A program made the position numbers and the translations under genes. The notes beneath the pieces were generated by a model, which was not told the DNA's origin, did no database searches, and saw only the letters and a list, made by a program, of their open reading frames with translations. From Streptacidiphilus melanogenes (lineage in GTDB: Bacteria > Actinomycetota > Actinomycetes > Streptomycetales > Streptomycetaceae), in NCBI RefSeq assembly GCF_000787835.1, contig NZ_BBPP01000005.1:1-64000 (forward strand): a DNA stretch of 64,000 bases, read 5' to 3'. Positions within the stretch are counted from its first letter, which is position 1. Each line of letters starts with the position of its first letter. Shown in pieces: positions 16,678 through 25,561 of this stretch.

Positions 16678-17592
16678 TCACCCTTCGGCTTGCCGGTAGA
16701 CGATGGTCGTACTGCCCACGACGATCCGTGAGCCGTCGCGGAGCGTAGCGCGAGTCGTGTGCTGGCCGTCGACGACGATGCCGTTGGTGGACCCGAGGTC
16801 GAGGACCATGCTCGGGTTTCCGACCCGGACCTCGGCGTGCCGACGGGAGACGCCCGGGTCGTCGACGCGGATGTCGGCCTCGGTGCTGCGGCCCAGCACC
16901 AGCACGGGACGGTCCAGCGGGTGGCGCTGGCCGTTGAGCTCCAGCCAGCGGCGCGTGTTGGCGCCCGCGGGGCCCTGCACCGGGGCGGCCTGGGTGGGCG
17001 CGCCGGGGAAGGCGTGCGGGCCCTCGACGGGACGCGCCGCGGGGTTGCCGGTGAACGACGTGGGCCCGTCGACGCTGGGCAGCGGCGGCGCGGCGGGCGG
17101 CGGGGCCATCGGGGCCTGGGCCTGCTGCTGCCAGGGCTGCTGCGGCGGCCGGCCCCCGTAGGGCGGCGCGGCGGGCGGCTGGGGCTGGTACTGCGGCTGG
17201 GCCGGGGCCTGCGCGGCCTCGTTGGCCTGGATCCGGCTGCGGACCCGGTAGAGCCCGGTGTCGAGGTCGTCGGCGCGCTCCAGCTGGACGCTGAGCGGGC
17301 CCATGAAGGAGTAGCGCTGGGCCTGCGCGTACTCGCGCACCATGCCGGCGAGCTCGGTGCCGAGCTGGCCGGAGTACGGGCTGAGCCGCTCGTGGTCGTG
17401 CGGGCTGAGCTCGACGATGAAGTCGTTGGGGACGACGGTGCGGTCCCGGTTCCAGATGCTGGCGTTGTTGTCGCACTCGCGCTGCAGCGCACCGGCGATC
17501 TCGACAGGCTGCACCTCGGACTTGAACACCTTGGCGAAGGCGCCGTTGACGAAGCCCTCCAGCCGCTGCTCGAACTTCTTCAGGGCTCCCAC
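16678..17592 (-). CDS. fhaA: FhaA: DUF3662 and FHA domain protein
   Basis: 304 aa from GTG at 17592 (VGALKKFEQRLEGFVNGAFA), with GAAGGGGG just upstream. The DUF3662 domain fills about 1-115, a Pro/Gln/Ala-rich linker about 120-210, and a C-terminal FHA domain follows (VLGRSTEADIRVDDPGVSRR, DLGSTNGIVVDG). FhaA in mycobacteria binds phosphorylated MviN and moderates peptidoglycan synthesis. It is the first gene of the minus-strand cluster. The frame remains open far upstream to 18066, but that part lacks coding character and crosses the tRNA-Leu gene, so it was not used. Confidence 0.94.
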   Translation of the reverse strand: MGALKKFEQRLEGFVNGAFAKVFKSEVQPVEIAGALQRECDNNASIWNRDRTVVPNDFIVELSPHDHERLSPYSGQLGTELAGMVREYAQAQRYSFMGPLSVQLERADDLDTGLYRVRSRIQANEAAQAPAQPQYQPQPPAAPPYGGRPPQQPWQQQAQAPMAPPPAAPPLPSVDGPTSFTGNPAARPVEGPHAFPGAPTQAAPVQGPAGANTRRWLELNGQRHPLDRPVLVLGRSTEADIRVDDPGVSRRHAEVRVGNPSMVLDLGSTNGIVVDGQHTTRATLRDGSRIVVGSTTIVYRQAEG

Positions 17593-17981
17593 GGGGCACC
17601 CCCTTCCGTCGGGTGTCGTCGTCCCACCCGGCGCACTGGCGCGGGGCGGCTGCTGCTTGTCTGCCTTACAGATCGTATCTACGCCCGGGGCGGACGTGTG
17701 GTTCCTCGTCCGCGCTTCGGGCCGTGGAGCCGACAGCAGGATGCCAGTGGACACGTACCCGGCCCAGAGCGGGGACATCCGAGTCTCACTCGTTCGGCCG
17801 GGCCCCGCTTGCGCACCCCCTCGCCCCGGAGCCGGGCGGATGTGATTCCACCCCCTCCGACGTGCTACTGTTCTTCTCGTCGGAAGGCGACACCGCGGGA
17901 AACGCGGAGCTGAACAAGCCGAAAACAACCGGTTTGAAAGCTTCGAAGGAACTTCGGTAGAGTCGACGACATCACCCAGAT
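17593..17981. other. intergenic region between fhaA and tRNA-Leu
   Basis: 389 bp with no gene. It contains a possible fhaA -10 element on the minus strand (TACGAT, 17672-17677) and the tRNA-Leu promoter at 17934-17963. The right 110 bp is relatively AT-rich. Nothing else convincing was seen. Confidence 0.6.
17934..17963 (+). promoter_or_regulatory. promoter of tRNA-Leu
   Basis: TTGAAA (17934-17939) and TAGAGT (17958-17963) with an 18-bp spacer fit a housekeeping sigma promoter, and the expected start is about 12 nt before the tRNA. Confidence 0.6.
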
Positions 17982-18065
17982 GCGCGGGTGGCGGAATAGG
18001 CAGACGCGCTGGATTCAGGTTCCAGTGCCCGAAAGGGCGTGGGGGTTCAACTCCCCCCTCGCGCA
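17982..18065 (+). tRNA. tRNA-Leu (CAG)
   Basis: Class II tRNA of 84 nt. Acceptor GCGCGGG (17982-17988) pairs with CTCGCGC (18058-18064), one G-T wobble; discriminator A18065; CCA not encoded. Anticodon stem CTGGA/TCCAG encloses TTCAGGT with anticodon CAG. A long variable arm (TGCCCGAAAGGGCG) is present, as in all Leu tRNAs. Confidence 0.96.
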
Positions 18066-18070
18066 CAACG

Positions 18071-18104
18071 AGGCCCCGCAGTGAGATAACTCACTGCGGG
18101 GCCT
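18071..18104 (+). terminator. hairpin terminator after tRNA-Leu
   Basis: A perfect 15-bp stem (18071-18085 with 18090-18104) with loop ATAA, followed by TTTG. It starts 5 nt after the tRNA. Confidence 0.92.
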
Positions 18105-18231
18105 TTGTCATGTCGGCCTGCCGAGTGACCGGGATCACCCGCGGACGTTTGTGCACAGTACGGACTTGTCCCTGGCGGCGTGCACAGGCCCGCCATAAGC
18201 TCCCGCCCCTGACCTTTCCTCAGGGGGAATC

Positions 18232-20226
18232 GTGTCTTACCGCTCGCGCCGCGCAACTGCGGCGCTCACCTCCGCCATCGCCCTCACCGCAGGGCTGATC
18301 GGCGCATTCGGCACCGGTACAGCCGAGGCGGCCACCGCCGGCCCCGCCAACGGCGTCATCGCCTACCAGGCGCCGAACGGCTCGGTGCACTTCGTCAACG
18401 CGGACGGGACCAACGACCGCGTCTTCTCCGCCCTGCCCGCGGGCGGCTCCGGATCCATCAGCTGGTCCTCGGACGGCAGCCGTGTCGCGCTCAGCGGCTA
18501 CGGCACCGTCTCGACGGTCAAGGTCGACGGCTCCGCCGCGATCAGCGTCCCGTCCGGCCAGACCGTCGCCACCTCCGACGGCGTCTACGGCGGCGAGAGT
18601 GGCCTGCTGGTCTCCGACGACGGCCACAAGATCTACCGGCAGTCCTCCGACGGCGCCAACGCGGTCGCGCTCGCGCTGCCGGCCGCCGACGAGCCGGGCA
18701 CGGTCTCGGACAGCCAGCCCGTCCTCAGCGTGAAGGGTGTCTACGCCTTCACCCGCAACTGGGGCACGATGACGTCGATCATGACGTACAACCCGGCCAC
18801 CAAGGCGATCAACGAGGTCGCCAAGAACGCCTCCAACCCGTCCTTCTCCGCCGACGGCTCGACCATCCTGTACCAGCAGAACCTGGGCGGCACGGACCAG
18901 ATCGGCATCGTGGACACGGCCGGCGGCAACCAGCGCACGCTGACCGCCGACCCGGCCGGCGCCAACCGCCCGAGCCTGTCGCCGGACGGCACCAAGCTCG
19001 TCTACGGCTCCTACGACAGCACCCGCGGCAACGTCGTCAAGCTGCTCGACCTGTCCTCCGCCACCACCACGGTGCTGGCGAACGGTCAGGCGCCGTCGTG
19101 GCAGCCGCTGCGCAAGGCGGTCATCAGCCACGTCTACGGCGTGGGCGGCGTCAGCAACGACGCGGCGGCCTCGCGCTGGCAGTTCAGCACCCTCGGCCAC
19201 TACACGCCGGGTCTGCTGTGGGCCAAGAACGCCGTGCTGGCGAACAAGGGCGACACCACCGACGCCGCCCTGGGCGTGGCCCTGGCGGCCGAGAAGCAGG
19301 GCCCGCTGCTGCTGACCTCGGGCGGCTCGCTCGACGCGGCCGCCGCCGCGGACCTCAAGCGCGCCCTGGTCCACGGTTCGACCGTCTACCTCGAGGGCAG
19401 CACCTCCGAGCTGTCGAACACCGTGGTCACCCAGGTGCAGCGGCTCGGCTTCAAGGTGGTGCGCGTGACCGCCTCCGGCGGGGCCTCCGGGCAGTCGGTG
19501 GCCAGCGCGTGGAACATCGCCCACACGCCGAACTGGGTGTTCGTCGCCGACGCCCAGGACTACCGGGTCGCCGCCTCGGCCGCGTCCATGGCCGCATCCG
19601 CGGGCTACGGCGGCCGCTCGGTCGTGCTGCTGAACACCGGCTGGTCGCTGCCGAGCACCCTGACCGGGTTCTTCAACCGCAGCAACCCGACCACCACGAA
19701 CGTCGTGGCCATCGGCAACCACAGCATCTACGCCATGGAGCACACGCCGCTGCGTCAGGGTTCGCAGTGGAAGTTCTGGACGCTCACCGGTTCCGACCCC
19801 GAGTACCTCTCCTACGACATGGCCAAGTTCTGGTGGGGCTCGCCCTACCTGACCACGCTGGCCAACACCTCCGACTGGCGCTCCGGCTTCGCCGGCGCCT
19901 CGGTCAACGCCGGTTACGGCCCGCTGCTGTGGACCTCCGCCACCGGCCTGGACCCGGTCGACAAGCTCTACCTCCAGCAGGAGAGCGCGGGCGCCACGAA
20001 CGCGCAGATCTTCGGCACCGGCTGGCCGACGGCCACGGTGAACGCGATCGCCGGCGCGCTGGGGGCCACCCCGTCGTGGACCGAGCTCATGCAGGACCCG
20101 AACGGCACCATCCCGGCGATGACCAGCAAGGTCGCCGGTCTCTCCGGCCCGTCCGCCGGCTCGCGGGGACAGGAGGCGCCGCACGGCGCCGCCCTCGGCG
20201 TCCTCCGGTCCGGCACCACAGGCTGA
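18232..20226 (+). CDS. secreted WD40/TolB-like propeller protein with cell-wall-binding-repeat-like C-terminus
   Basis: 664 aa; GTG at 18232 after CAGGGGGAAT. A signal peptide (RRATAALTSAIALTAGLIGA, cleavage near AEA-A at 34) leads into a propeller region of TolB/PD40-like repeats (SISWSSDGSRVALSG, RPSLSPDGTKLVYGS). From about residue 300 the sequence resembles cell wall binding repeat 2 (CWB2): GDTTDAALGVALAAEKQGPL, then LKRALVHGSTVYLEGSTSEL. Exported and probably wall-associated by that domain, which is inference. No catalytic motif is visible. A strong hairpin follows the gene, so it is a single-gene unit. It is adjacent to another large secreted propeller protein. Confidence 0.8.
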   Translation: MSYRSRRATAALTSAIALTAGLIGAFGTGTAEAATAGPANGVIAYQAPNGSVHFVNADGTNDRVFSALPAGGSGSISWSSDGSRVALSGYGTVSTVKVDGSAAISVPSGQTVATSDGVYGGESGLLVSDDGHKIYRQSSDGANAVALALPAADEPGTVSDSQPVLSVKGVYAFTRNWGTMTSIMTYNPATKAINEVAKNASNPSFSADGSTILYQQNLGGTDQIGIVDTAGGNQRTLTADPAGANRPSLSPDGTKLVYGSYDSTRGNVVKLLDLSSATTTVLANGQAPSWQPLRKAVISHVYGVGGVSNDAAASRWQFSTLGHYTPGLLWAKNAVLANKGDTTDAALGVALAAEKQGPLLLTSGGSLDAAAAADLKRALVHGSTVYLEGSTSELSNTVVTQVQRLGFKVVRVTASGGASGQSVASAWNIAHTPNWVFVADAQDYRVAASAASMAASAGYGGRSVVLLNTGWSLPSTLTGFFNRSNPTTTNVVAIGNHSIYAMEHTPLRQGSQWKFWTLTGSDPEYLSYDMAKFWWGSPYLTTLANTSDWRSGFAGASVNAGYGPLLWTSATGLDPVDKLYLQQESAGATNAQIFGTGWPTATVNAIAGALGATPSWTELMQDPNGTIPAMTSKVAGLSGPSAGSRGQEAPHGAALGVLRSGTTG

Positions 20227-20261
20227 TCCACCGTCGGCAGACGCGTCGTCAGTCGGCGAAC

Positions 20262-20298
20262 GGGGAGCCCCGGTCCGCACCGCGGACCGGGGCTCCCC
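20262..20298 (+). terminator. hairpin terminator
   Basis: A perfect 17-bp stem (20262-20278 with 20282-20298) and a 3-nt loop, 35 nt after the upstream stop codon. Confidence 0.88.
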
Positions 20299-20425
20299 CG
20301 TGTCCATCCCGCCCCGCCGATAACGGTCCGGGTACGCATCGCGCCGGACCGGTGTGCCAGAGGGGCGCCCGGTGCTAGAACCGCAAGGAATCTGTGAGAG
20401 TTTCGGAAGAAGACCCGGGGGACCT

Positions 20426-23400
20426 GTGCGCCGACTGGCCGGAGCCGTTACCGCTGTCACCGTTCTCACCGCCCTGTTGCTCGGTTCACCGGCCGGCGCC
20501 GCCCACGCCGACCAGGTCACCGGCGGCGGCGGGAACCTGCGGACCAGCTGGGACCAGAACGAGTCCGGGCTCTCCCCGGCCGCCGTGCAGAGCTCGGCCT
20601 TCGGCCAGCTGTTCCGGACCGCGCTCGACGGGCAGGTCTACGCCCAGCCGTTGGTGATCGGCGACGAGGTGGTCGCCCTCACCGAGAACAACACCGCCTA
20701 CGGGCTGGACGCCGCCACCGGCGCGGTGCGCTGGCACGTCCACTACGGGACGCCGTTCCAGGCCTCCTCCATCGGCTGCGGGGACCTGACGCCGACGATC
20801 GGCTCGACGTCGACGCCCGTCTACGACCCGGCCACCGGCACCCTCTACTTCACCACCAAGGTCGCCGACGGCACCACGGCCGACCTGCACCCGACCTGGC
20901 TGATGCACGCCGTCGACGCGACCAGCGGCGCGGAGCGGGCGGGCTGGCCGGTCACCATCGCGGGCACGGCCACCAACCAGCCCGGGGTCACCTTCGACCC
21001 GTTCCACGAGATGCAGCGTCCCGGGCTGCTCCTGCTCGACGGAGTCGTCTACGCCGGCTTCGGCGCCCACTGCGACGTGCAGCCCTACCGCGGCTACGTG
21101 GTCGGCGTCAGCACCACCACGCACAGCATCACCTCGATGTGGGCCTCCGAGGCGGGGGCGAGCACCAGCGGGGCCGGTGTGTGGCAGGCGGGCGGCGGCC
21201 TCGTCTCCGACGGCTCGGGCCGGATCTTCTTCAGTACCGGCAACGGCATCAGCCCCAGCACCGGGCCGGGCAGCAGTCCGCCCGGCACCCTGGCCGAGTC
21301 GGTGGTGCGCCTGCAGGTCGGCAGCGACGGCGGGTTGACCGCCGCCGACTACTTCAGCCCGACGAACAACGCCACCCTCGACCTCAACGACCAGGACATC
21401 TCCTCCGGCGCCCCGATGGCGGTCCCGGACGGCTACGGCACCGCCGCGCACCCGCACCTGATGGTGGAGCAGGGCAAGGACGGGCGGGTCTTCCTGCTCG
21501 ACCGCGACCACCTCGGCGGCACCGGCCAGGGCAACGGCGGCGGCGACGACGTGCTGGGTGTCTCCGGTCCCTACCAGGGGCAGTGGGGCCACCCGGCGTT
21601 CTGGGGCGGTGACGGCGGCTACGTCTATCTCGTCGGCAACAACGGACCGATGCGCGCGCTGCACCTCGGCGTCGCGGGCGACGGCCTGCCGGCGCTGACG
21701 CAGACCGGCCAGACCCAGGACGTCTTCGGCTACACCAGCGGCTCGCCGCTGGTCACCTCGGACGGCACAACCGACGGCAGCGCGGTGGTGTGGACGGTCT
21801 CCGCGTCCAACGCCGCGGGCGCGAACGGGACGCTGCGCGCCTACTCGGCCACCCCGGACGGGAACGGCCTGCTCCAGCTGCTGTGGTCCGCCCCGATCGG
21901 CAACGCCGCCAAGTTCGTCACCCCGACCGCGGCGGGGGGCCGCGTCTACGTGGGCACCAGGGACGGCTTCCTGTACGGCTTCGGCAGCCCGGCCGCCACC
22001 GCGCTGACGGCCGCCCCGGTCGACTTCGCGCCGACCGCGCTCGGCGGCACCGCGCAGGGCGAGCTCCAGCTGACCGCGACCGTCCCGGCCGGGGTCACCG
22101 TGACCGGGGCGAGCACCGCCGCGCCGTTCGGCATCGGCCCCAACCTGCCGGTCTTCCCTGCCGCGGTGGCGCAGGGTCAGACCCTGTCCGTGCCCGTGCA
22201 GTACACGCCGACGGCCACCGGAGGCGCCAACGGGGCGGTCAAGGTGACGCTCTCGGACGGGTCGAACCTGGTCTTCGCGCTGCACGGGGTCGGCACCCGG
22301 CCCGGACTGGGCGCCGCTCCCGGCTCGCTGGACTTCGGCGACGTGCCGACGGGCACCAGCCTGACGATGAACGTGCAGCTCACCAACACCGGGACGGATC
22401 CGGAGACGGTCAGCGCCGCGACCGCCCCCACCGGTCCGTTCCAGGCCACGGGGCTGCCCACCGCCGGCACGCAGATCGCGCCGGGCTCCTCGGTCGTGGT
22501 CACCGTCGTCTACGCCCCGCAGGCGGCCCAGGCGGACACCTCGTCCTTCGCGGTGACCAGCACCAACGGCACCGTCACCGTCCCGCTGACCGGCACCGGC
22601 ACGGCCGGGCACGGCCACCTGTCGTTCTCGGCCGCCACCACGAACTTCGGCACGGTGCCGGTCGGCGCGTCGAAGACGCTGGCCTTCACCCTCACCAACG
22701 ACGGCAACATCCCCGTCACCGTCACCAAGGCCAAGGCCCCGACGGGCGACTTCAACAGCGCGGTCGGCCTCTCCGAGGGCCTGGTCATCGGCCCTGGACA
22801 GAGCGCCGTCCAGCAGGTGACGTTCACGCCGCGCAGCGCCGGGACGCTGACGGCCGCCTACGAGGTCACCGGCGTCGACGCCGCGGACGCCTCGCAGGGC
22901 GCGATGTACGAGCAGCTCACCGGAGTCGGCCAGGGGACGGCCGACGCGGCCGGGGTGCAGCCCGGCGCCTGGACCGTCAACGGCTCGGCGACCGTGCCCG
23001 GCGACGGCAGCATCCAGCTGACCGGCGCGGTCAACAGTCAGGCCGGCAGTGCCTACCTGACCACGCCGCTGCGGACCGACGGGCTGCGCGCCACGTTCAC
23101 CGCCCGCCTGGGCCAGGGCACCGGCGGCGACGGGCTCGCCTTCGACCTGCTCGACCCTGCGCTGGGCCGGACCAGCGCGCTCGGCGCCCGCGGTGCGGGC
23201 GTCGGTGCGGCCGGCGTGCCGGCGGTCGTGGTCAAGCTCGGCACCACGCCGGACGGTCCGGTCGCCGGGCGCAACGACCTGGCGGTCGCGCTGGCGACGC
23301 CCGGATCGAGCACCCTGCACTACGTCTCCTGGACCGGCCTGCCCAACTCGCTGCGCCAGGGCACGCACCAGGTCGACGTGCAGGTGACGGGCGGTCATCT

Positions 23401-24691
23401 GCTGGTCTGGCTGGACGGGGTGCAGCGGATCGACTGGCAGGGCTACCTGCCGTCCGCCGCCTACGTCGGCTTCTCCGGCGGCACCGGGGCGCTCAACGAC
23501 GTGCACGCGGTCAGCGGGGTCGTCGTCAGCGGCGGTGCGGTCGCCGGTTATGTGCCGGTGACGCCGGGCCGGGCCCTGGCCACCTGGGCGGGCGTCGGCC
23601 GCCCCGGCACCACGCCGCTGGCCGCGGGCGCGACCGCGAGCGTCGTGGTGGGCGGCGCGCTCGGGGTGCCGGCGGGCGCGAGCTCGGTGCTGGTGGAGGC
23701 GCAGGCGGCGTCCCCGAGCAGCGCGAGCGGCTCGCTGGCCGTGCTCCCGCACGGCGGCGCGGCCCCGGCCCACGGCGTCCTCAGTTGGAACGCGACCGGG
23801 CAGAGTGTGGCCCGTACGGCCGTGGTGCCGCTGGGTACGGGCGGCCGGATCGACGTGGTGAACTCCAGCCACGGCAGCGTGCACGCGGCGCTGTACGTCC
23901 TCGGCTACACCATGCCGGGCGCGGGCAGCGGCTTCACGTCGGTGCCGCCGGTCTTCGACCTGGACACCGCGCGCGCCCTGGGCCAGCGCGGCACGGCGGC
24001 GCTCGCCGCGCACGGCACGCTCAACGTCAAGGTGGCCGGGGTCGGCGGGGTGCCGACGACGGCCCGCTCGGTGGTGGTGAACCTGACCGCCTCGCGGGCG
24101 TCGGCCGACACCTCGCTCACCGCGTACGCGCAGGGCGGCGCCCGTCCCGGCTTCGGCAACCTGTACGTGAAGCAGGGCGGCGACATGACGTCCGACCTGC
24201 TGACGGTCCCGGTCGGCGCGAACGGCGGCATCTCGCTCTACAACTGGGGCGGCGGCAGCGTCGCGCTGACCGCGGTGGTCGTCGGCTGGTACGGCCCGAC
24301 CGGCGGCGTGGTCGCGCCCGCGGCGGGCTTCGTGTCCACGACGCCGAAGCTGCTGCTGGACACCTCCGCCGGCGTGGGCCAGAACGGCACCGGCAGGCTG
24401 GCCGCGAGCGGCACCGTCACGCTGGCCGTGTCGGGCGCGGGCGTCCCCGCGGGCGCCAGGGCGGTCCTGGTGGACCTCGGCGCGGACGGCAGCACCGCCT
24501 GGGGCTCCCTCACCGCCTGGCCGGCGAACGGCGTCCGCCCGGCCACGACGGCGTTCTTCTGGAACGTCCCGGGCCACCTGTGCGGCGACCTCGCGGTGGT
24601 GCCGCTGGACTCCTCGGGCCGGATCGCCGTCCGCAACAACGGATCGGCGCCCACCGCGCTGCACGTCCAGGTGGTGGGCTACTTCTCCTGA
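20426..24691 (+). CDS. giant secreted PQQ-type propeller / ASPM-like / lectin-like protein
   Basis: 1,421 aa from GTG at 20426 (GGGGG upstream; an earlier in-frame ATG at 20354 would add 24 residues before the signal peptide and is rejected). A signal peptide (AVTVLTALLLGSPAGAAHAD) is followed by a PQQ-like beta-propeller (about 30-550). Two or three ASPM/Hydin-type choice-of-anchor modules come next (LDFGDVPTGTSLTMNVQLTN, TNFGTVPVGASKTLAFTLTN), then an L-type-lectin-like domain (GLAFDLLDPA, LLVWLDGVQRIDWQ). The last part has three related ~115-residue repeats (FDLDTARALGQRGTAALAAH, LLLDTSAGVGQNGTGRLAAS). No catalytic residue is evident. An adhesive or carbohydrate-binding surface role is inference from domain content. 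Confidence 0.82.
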   Translation: MRRLAGAVTAVTVLTALLLGSPAGAAHADQVTGGGGNLRTSWDQNESGLSPAAVQSSAFGQLFRTALDGQVYAQPLVIGDEVVALTENNTAYGLDAATGAVRWHVHYGTPFQASSIGCGDLTPTIGSTSTPVYDPATGTLYFTTKVADGTTADLHPTWLMHAVDATSGAERAGWPVTIAGTATNQPGVTFDPFHEMQRPGLLLLDGVVYAGFGAHCDVQPYRGYVVGVSTTTHSITSMWASEAGASTSGAGVWQAGGGLVSDGSGRIFFSTGNGISPSTGPGSSPPGTLAESVVRLQVGSDGGLTAADYFSPTNNATLDLNDQDISSGAPMAVPDGYGTAAHPHLMVEQGKDGRVFLLDRDHLGGTGQGNGGGDDVLGVSGPYQGQWGHPAFWGGDGGYVYLVGNNGPMRALHLGVAGDGLPALTQTGQTQDVFGYTSGSPLVTSDGTTDGSAVVWTVSASNAAGANGTLRAYSATPDGNGLLQLLWSAPIGNAAKFVTPTAAGGRVYVGTRDGFLYGFGSPAATALTAAPVDFAPTALGGTAQGELQLTATVPAGVTVTGASTAAPFGIGPNLPVFPAAVAQGQTLSVPVQYTPTATGGANGAVKVTLSDGSNLVFALHGVGTRPGLGAAPGSLDFGDVPTGTSLTMNVQLTNTGTDPETVSAATAPTGPFQATGLPTAGTQIAPGSSVVVTVVYAPQAAQADTSSFAVTSTNGTVTVPLTGTGTAGHGHLSFSAATTNFGTVPVGASKTLAFTLTNDGNIPVTVTKAKAPTGDFNSAVGLSEGLVIGPGQSAVQQVTFTPRSAGTLTAAYEVTGVDAADASQGAMYEQLTGVGQGTADAAGVQPGAWTVNGSATVPGDGSIQLTGAVNSQAGSAYLTTPLRTDGLRATFTARLGQGTGGDGLAFDLLDPALGRTSALGARGAGVGAAGVPAVVVKLGTTPDGPVAGRNDLAVALATPGSSTLHYVSWTGLPNSLRQGTHQVDVQVTGGHLLVWLDGVQRIDWQGYLPSAAYVGFSGGTGALNDVHAVSGVVVSGGAVAGYVPVTPGRALATWAGVGRPGTTPLAAGATASVVVGGALGVPAGASSVLVEAQAASPSSASGSLAVLPHGGAAPAHGVLSWNATGQSVARTAVVPLGTGGRIDVVNSSHGSVHAALYVLGYTMPGAGSGFTSVPPVFDLDTARALGQRGTAALAAHGTLNVKVAGVGGVPTTARSVVVNLTASRASADTSLTAYAQGGARPGFGNLYVKQGGDMTSDLLTVPVGANGGISLYNWGGGSVALTAVVVGWYGPTGGVVAPAAGFVSTTPKLLLDTSAGVGQNGTGRLAASGTVTLAVSGAGVPAGARAVLVDLGADGSTAWGSLTAWPANGVRPATTAFFWNVPGHLCGDLAVVPLDSSGRIAVRNNGSAPTALHVQVVGYFS

Positions 24692-25494
24692 GCGTCGCGC
24701 TTCCGCAGGGTCGCCGCGTGATCGGGCACGTAGTGCTGCTCGTCGCGCGGCGGCCGGACGTAGCCGGCCGGGGAGGGGCGCTTGGGGAAGGGGATCTTGC
24801 GCGCGGGCTGCTCGACGTAGGGGACCGCGGAGAGCAGGTGGGCGATCATGTTGAGCCTGGCCCGCTTCTTGTCCTCGCTCTCGACGACGTTCCAGTGGGC
24901 CTCGGGGATGTCGGTGTGGACGAACATCTCGTCCTTGGCCCGGGAGTAGTCCTCCCAGCGTGTGACGGACTCCAGGTCCATCGGCGAGAGCTTCCAGCGC
25001 CGCATGGGGTCGTCCCGGCGGGCCCGGAACCGGCGTTCCTGCTCGCGGTCGCTGACGGAGAACCAGTACTTGAGCAGGATGATCCCGTCCTCGACCAGCA
25101 TCCGCTCGAAGATCGGGCACTGGTGCAGGAACCGGTGGTACTCGTCCTGGGTGCAGAAGCCCATCACCCGCTCGACGCCGGCCCGGTTGTACCAGCTGCG
25201 GTCGAACAGGACGATCTCGCCGGCGGCGGGCAGGTGCGCGATGTAGCGCTGGAAGTACCACTGGCTCCGCTCGCGCTCGGTCGGCGCGGGCAGCGCGGCG
25301 ATCCGTGCGACGCGCGGGTTCAGATACTGCGTCACCCGCTTGATGGCCCCGCCCTTCCCCGCGGCGTCGCGGCCCTCGAAGACGACGACCACGCGCGCGC
25401 CGGTGGCCTTCACCCACTCCTGAAGGGTGACCAGCTCGGCCTGGAGGCGGAAGAGTTCTTGCTCGTAGACCTTCTTGGGCAACTTGTCAGCCAT
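24679..25494 (-). CDS. ppk2: polyphosphate kinase 2
   Basis: 271-aa PPK2-family enzyme, which transfers phosphate between polyphosphate and nucleoside diphosphates or monophosphates. P-loop GRDAAGKGGAIKR (Walker A), then the LFDRSWYNRAGVE block (Walker B region) and the lid sequence MRRWKLSPMDLESVTRW are all present. Single-domain length fits class I/III PPK2. The start codon ATG at 25494 lacks a clear Shine-Dalgarno. The 3' end overlaps the convergent secreted-protein gene by 13 bp, so both transcripts must terminate inside or beyond each other. Confidence 0.95.
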   Translation of the reverse strand: MADKLPKKVYEQELFRLQAELVTLQEWVKATGARVVVVFEGRDAAGKGGAIKRVTQYLNPRVARIAALPAPTERERSQWYFQRYIAHLPAAGEIVLFDRSWYNRAGVERVMGFCTQDEYHRFLHQCPIFERMLVEDGIILLKYWFSVSDREQERRFRARRDDPMRRWKLSPMDLESVTRWEDYSRAKDEMFVHTDIPEAHWNVVESEDKKRARLNMIAHLLSAVPYVEQPARKIPFPKRPSPAGYVRPPRDEQHYVPDHAATLRKRDAQEK

Positions 25495-25561
25495 TGCAGG
25501 AGGGTAACCACCAGGGGCGCGAAGAACGGCGCGACAAGCCCGTCCCCCGCGCCCCGATGGT

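Noticed and set aside
17593-18066. N-terminal extension of FhaA
   Set aside because: It would cross the tRNA-Leu gene on the opposite strand and lacks homology; GTG at 17592 gives the canonical N-terminus.
18220-20520. 766-codon minus-strand frame opposite the propeller protein
   Set aside because: Same GC-driven shadow; no family features and no ribosome-binding site.
20486-25417. 1,643-codon open frame on the minus strand opposite the giant secreted protein
   Set aside because: It is an antisense shadow caused by high GC third positions; it is Arg/Gly/Val-rich without domains, while the plus-strand protein has a signal peptide and recognisable modules.
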